A stretch of DNA of 16,515 nt from BMS3ABIN04 sp965554225 (GTDB lineage Bacteria; Bacteroidota; Ignavibacteria; Ignavibacteriales; Melioribacteraceae): contig CBEVZC010000067.1 in the NCBI GenBank assembly GCA_965554225.1, forward strand, positions 1 through 16,515. Reading direction: 5' to 3'. The notes under the pieces were generated by a model. The model made no database searches. It was given only the letters and a program-made list of their open reading frames with translations, and was not told where the DNA came from. A program made the position numbers and the translations under genes. Of this stretch, positions 15,083 through 16,515 are shown one piece after another (within the stretch, counting starts at the first letter, position 1; every line of letters starts with the position of its first letter).

Positions 15083-16225
15083 ATGTTTGAATTTAAATTT
15101 ACTGATGAACAAAATATGCTTCGTGAAATGGTTAGAGATTTTACTAATAATGAAATTAAACCTATAGCGGCAAAAATTGATAAGGAAGAGAAAGTACCGG
15201 AAAGTTTATTAAAACAATTAGGTGAACTTGGTGTTTTAGGTGTTTCATTTCCGGAAGAATACGGTGGAGGAGGATTTGGCGAAATTGGCTACTGTATTTC
15301 ACAAGAAGAAATTGCTCGCGGCTGTATGTCAACGGCTACGGTAATTGGTGCACATCAATCGATTGGAGCTAATTCTATCTATCTTGGAGGAAGTGAAGAA
15401 CAAAAGAAAAAATATTTAGTACCGCTTGCTGCCGGAGAAAAAATAGGAGCGTTTTGCCTAACTGAAGCTCAAGCGGGATCTGATTCGTTTCACTTACATA
15501 CTAAGGCTGAGCTTGATGGAGACGAATGGGTGATAAACGGTGAAAAGCTTTGGATCACAAATGCAGGTATTGCAGATATAGTTTCGGTTTTTGCCAGAAC
15601 GCCAAAAGGTATTAGCGCCTTTATTGTAGAAACCGATACTGAGGGTTATAACCCTGGTCCCGCTGAAAAGAAAATGGGTATAAAAGGTAGTAGAACTCAT
15701 GCCATTACTTTTGATAATGTTAGAATTCCAAAAGATAATTTAATTGGAAGAGATGGGCGTGGGTTTTTAATTGCGATGAAAACTCTTGATGCCGGACGTT
15801 TAGGCCTCGGTGCCGCATGTATTGGTGCAGCGAAGGAATTATTAGAAATGTCTGCTATGTATACAAAGGAAAGGGAACAGTTTGGTCAGCCTATTAGTCG
15901 TTTTGAAGCTATACAGTTTATGCTTGCTGATATGGCTACCATGATTTACAATATGGAGTCCATTGTATATAGAACAGCTATTGAATATGACAAAGGCGCA
16001 AATATTTCCCGTCAATCTGCAATGGTAAAGTTATATTGTTCTGATTCTCTGGATAAAATTGCTGATCATGCCGTTCAAATACATGGTGGAATGGGTTATT
16101 CAAAAGAACTTCCTATTGAAAGATTTTATAGAGATGCGAGAATAAATAGAATTTTTGAGGGAACAAATGAAATTCAGAAAATTATTATTGCGAGAGATGT
16201 TCTTAAGAAAAACGGCAAATTTTAA
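15083..16225 (+). CDS. Acyl-CoA dehydrogenase (short/medium-chain, butyryl-CoA-dehydrogenase-like)
   Basis: This 380-residue FAD enzyme introduces the alpha-beta double bond into acyl-CoA, passing electrons to electron-transfer flavoprotein. The N-terminal helical domain begins FKFTDEQNMLREMVRDF. FAD- and substrate-binding motifs LTEAQAGSDS and GEKLWITNAG lie in the beta domain. The C-terminal domain has REQFGQPISRFEAIQ and HAVQIHGGMGYSKELP. The catalytic base is E359 in RIFEGTNEIQ, the position used by short- and medium-chain enzymes rather than the isovaleryl or long-chain type. Length equals the bacterial norm. AAGG lies about seven bases before the ATG. Neither etfA/etfB nor other beta-oxidation genes are in the window. 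Chain-length preference is inferred. Confidence 0.92.
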   Translation: MFEFKFTDEQNMLREMVRDFTNNEIKPIAAKIDKEEKVPESLLKQLGELGVLGVSFPEEYGGGGFGEIGYCISQEEIARGCMSTATVIGAHQSIGANSIYLGGSEEQKKKYLVPLAAGEKIGAFCLTEAQAGSDSFHLHTKAELDGDEWVINGEKLWITNAGIADIVSVFARTPKGISAFIVETDTEGYNPGPAEKKMGIKGSRTHAITFDNVRIPKDNLIGRDGRGFLIAMKTLDAGRLGLGAACIGAAKELLEMSAMYTKEREQFGQPISRFEAIQFMLADMATMIYNMESIVYRTAIEYDKGANISRQSAMVKLYCSDSLDKIADHAVQIHGGMGYSKELPIERFYRDARINRIFEGTNEIQKIIIARDVLKKNGKF

Positions 16226-16246
16226 GAAATAGTTTTTGAATTTAAG

Positions 16247-16253
16247 TAAGGAG
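16247..16253 (+). promoter_or_regulatory. Ribosome binding site of the thioredoxin gene
   Basis: TAAGGAG lies 11 bases before the ATG at 16265, a strong Shine-Dalgarno core at a somewhat long spacing. It fixes the thioredoxin start. Confidence 0.75.
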
Positions 16254-16264
16254 AAATAAATAAT

Positions 16265-16515
16265 ATGAGTTTAGTACAAATATCTGATGATAATTTTGAA
16301 ACAGAGGTGTTAAAATCCGATGTTCCGGTAATAATAGATTTTTGGGCAGAGTGGTGTAGTCCGTGCAGATTAATTGCCCCAATTATGGCTGAGCTAGCCG
16401 AAGAGTATAACGGTAAAATCAAAGTTGGTAAACTTGACGTTGATTCCAACCAACAGACAGCTATTAAATATGGTGTAAGAAGTATACCTACTGTTCTTAT
16501 GCTAAAAAATGGTGA
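16265..16515 (+). CDS. trxA: Thioredoxin (3' end outside window)
   Basis: Eighty-three full codons are visible of a protein usually about 105-110 residues long, so the C-terminal quarter is missing. VIIDFWAEWCSPCRLIAP at residues 22-39 is the redox site, with C31 and C34. KLDVDSNQQTAIKYGVRSIPTVLML follows, with the conserved cis-proline after Ile in SIPT. It is a cytosolic disulfide reductase working with thioredoxin reductase. The active site reads WCSPC where most thioredoxins have WCGPC; Ser or Ala at this place occurs in some lineages and can shift the redox potential. It sits 39 bases after the acyl-CoA dehydrogenase stop and has its own TAAGGAG. A minus-strand frame over the same bases is a shadow. 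Confidence 0.93.
   Translation, partial: MSLVQISDDNFETEVLKSDVPVIIDFWAEWCSPCRLIAPIMAELAEEYNGKIKVGKLDVDSNQQTAIKYGVRSIPTVLMLKNG

Noticed and set aside
1..16515. Mobile element, prophage, CRISPR, toxin-antitoxin or defence system
   Set aside because: No transposase, integrase, direct-repeat array, tRNA or defence-type gene was seen; every sizeable + strand frame is explained by metabolic, glycan or replication genes.

Overview
The window is an AT-rich stretch of bacterial chromosome (roughly one third G+C by eye). Every recognisable gene is on the + strand and coding is dense. The mix of genes with a clear AAGGAG-type ribosome site and genes with none, two TTG starts, and the general look of the proteins suggest a Bacteroidota/Chlorobiota-type organism. 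An Ignavibacteria-like lineage is my best guess, but this is inference and no rRNA or other decisive marker is present.

Layout. Bases 1-1165 hold the end of a gene cluster for a modified nucleotide sugar: the C-terminal two thirds of a Gfo/Idh/MocA dehydrogenase followed by a WbpD/WlbB-like left-handed beta-helix N-acetyltransferase. A strong rho-independent terminator (1190-1217) closes it. A 307-base gap follows, with a palindromic element at 1292-1322. A stand-alone L-2-hydroxyglutarate oxidase gene (lhgO) lies at 1473-2672. Bases 2734-7816 are a tightly packed run. It starts with a polyprenyl-phosphate sugar-1-phosphate transferase (TTG start). Next come a polyprenol-phosphate-mannose-synthase-like GT2 (TTG start, 8-base overlap) and a 663-residue fusion protein. 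The run ends with accA, whose start overlaps the fusion gene's stop (TAATG). Bases 7918-9806 carry a YbgC/4HBT thioesterase overlapped (ATGA) by a Wzx-like polysaccharide flippase. Bases 9862-13868 carry dUTPase and the DNA polymerase III alpha subunit. After a 322-base gap come an enoyl-ACP-reductase-like SDR, an acyl-CoA dehydrogenase, and the start of a thioredoxin cut by the window end.

How the genes fit together. The first 9.8 kb is mainly envelope-glycan assembly: sugar-nucleotide tailoring, loading of the first sugar phosphate on undecaprenyl phosphate, glycosyl transfer, and flipping. Fatty-acid genes (accA, enoyl reductase, acyl-CoA dehydrogenase, thioesterase) are interspersed. The dut-dnaE pair joins dUTP removal to the replicative polymerase.

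The most unusual item is the fusion protein at 4875-6866. Its N-terminus is an apparently intact GT2 glycosyltransferase. Its C-terminus has the full topology of the neighbouring sugar-phosphate transferase (four membrane segments, then a Rossmann-like domain), but the catalytic domain has lost about 55 residues, including the FRSM and DE motifs. It looks like a pseudo-phosphoglycosyltransferase attached to a working glycosyltransferase, next to an intact relative. No CRISPR, transposase, phage gene, tRNA or rRNA was seen.
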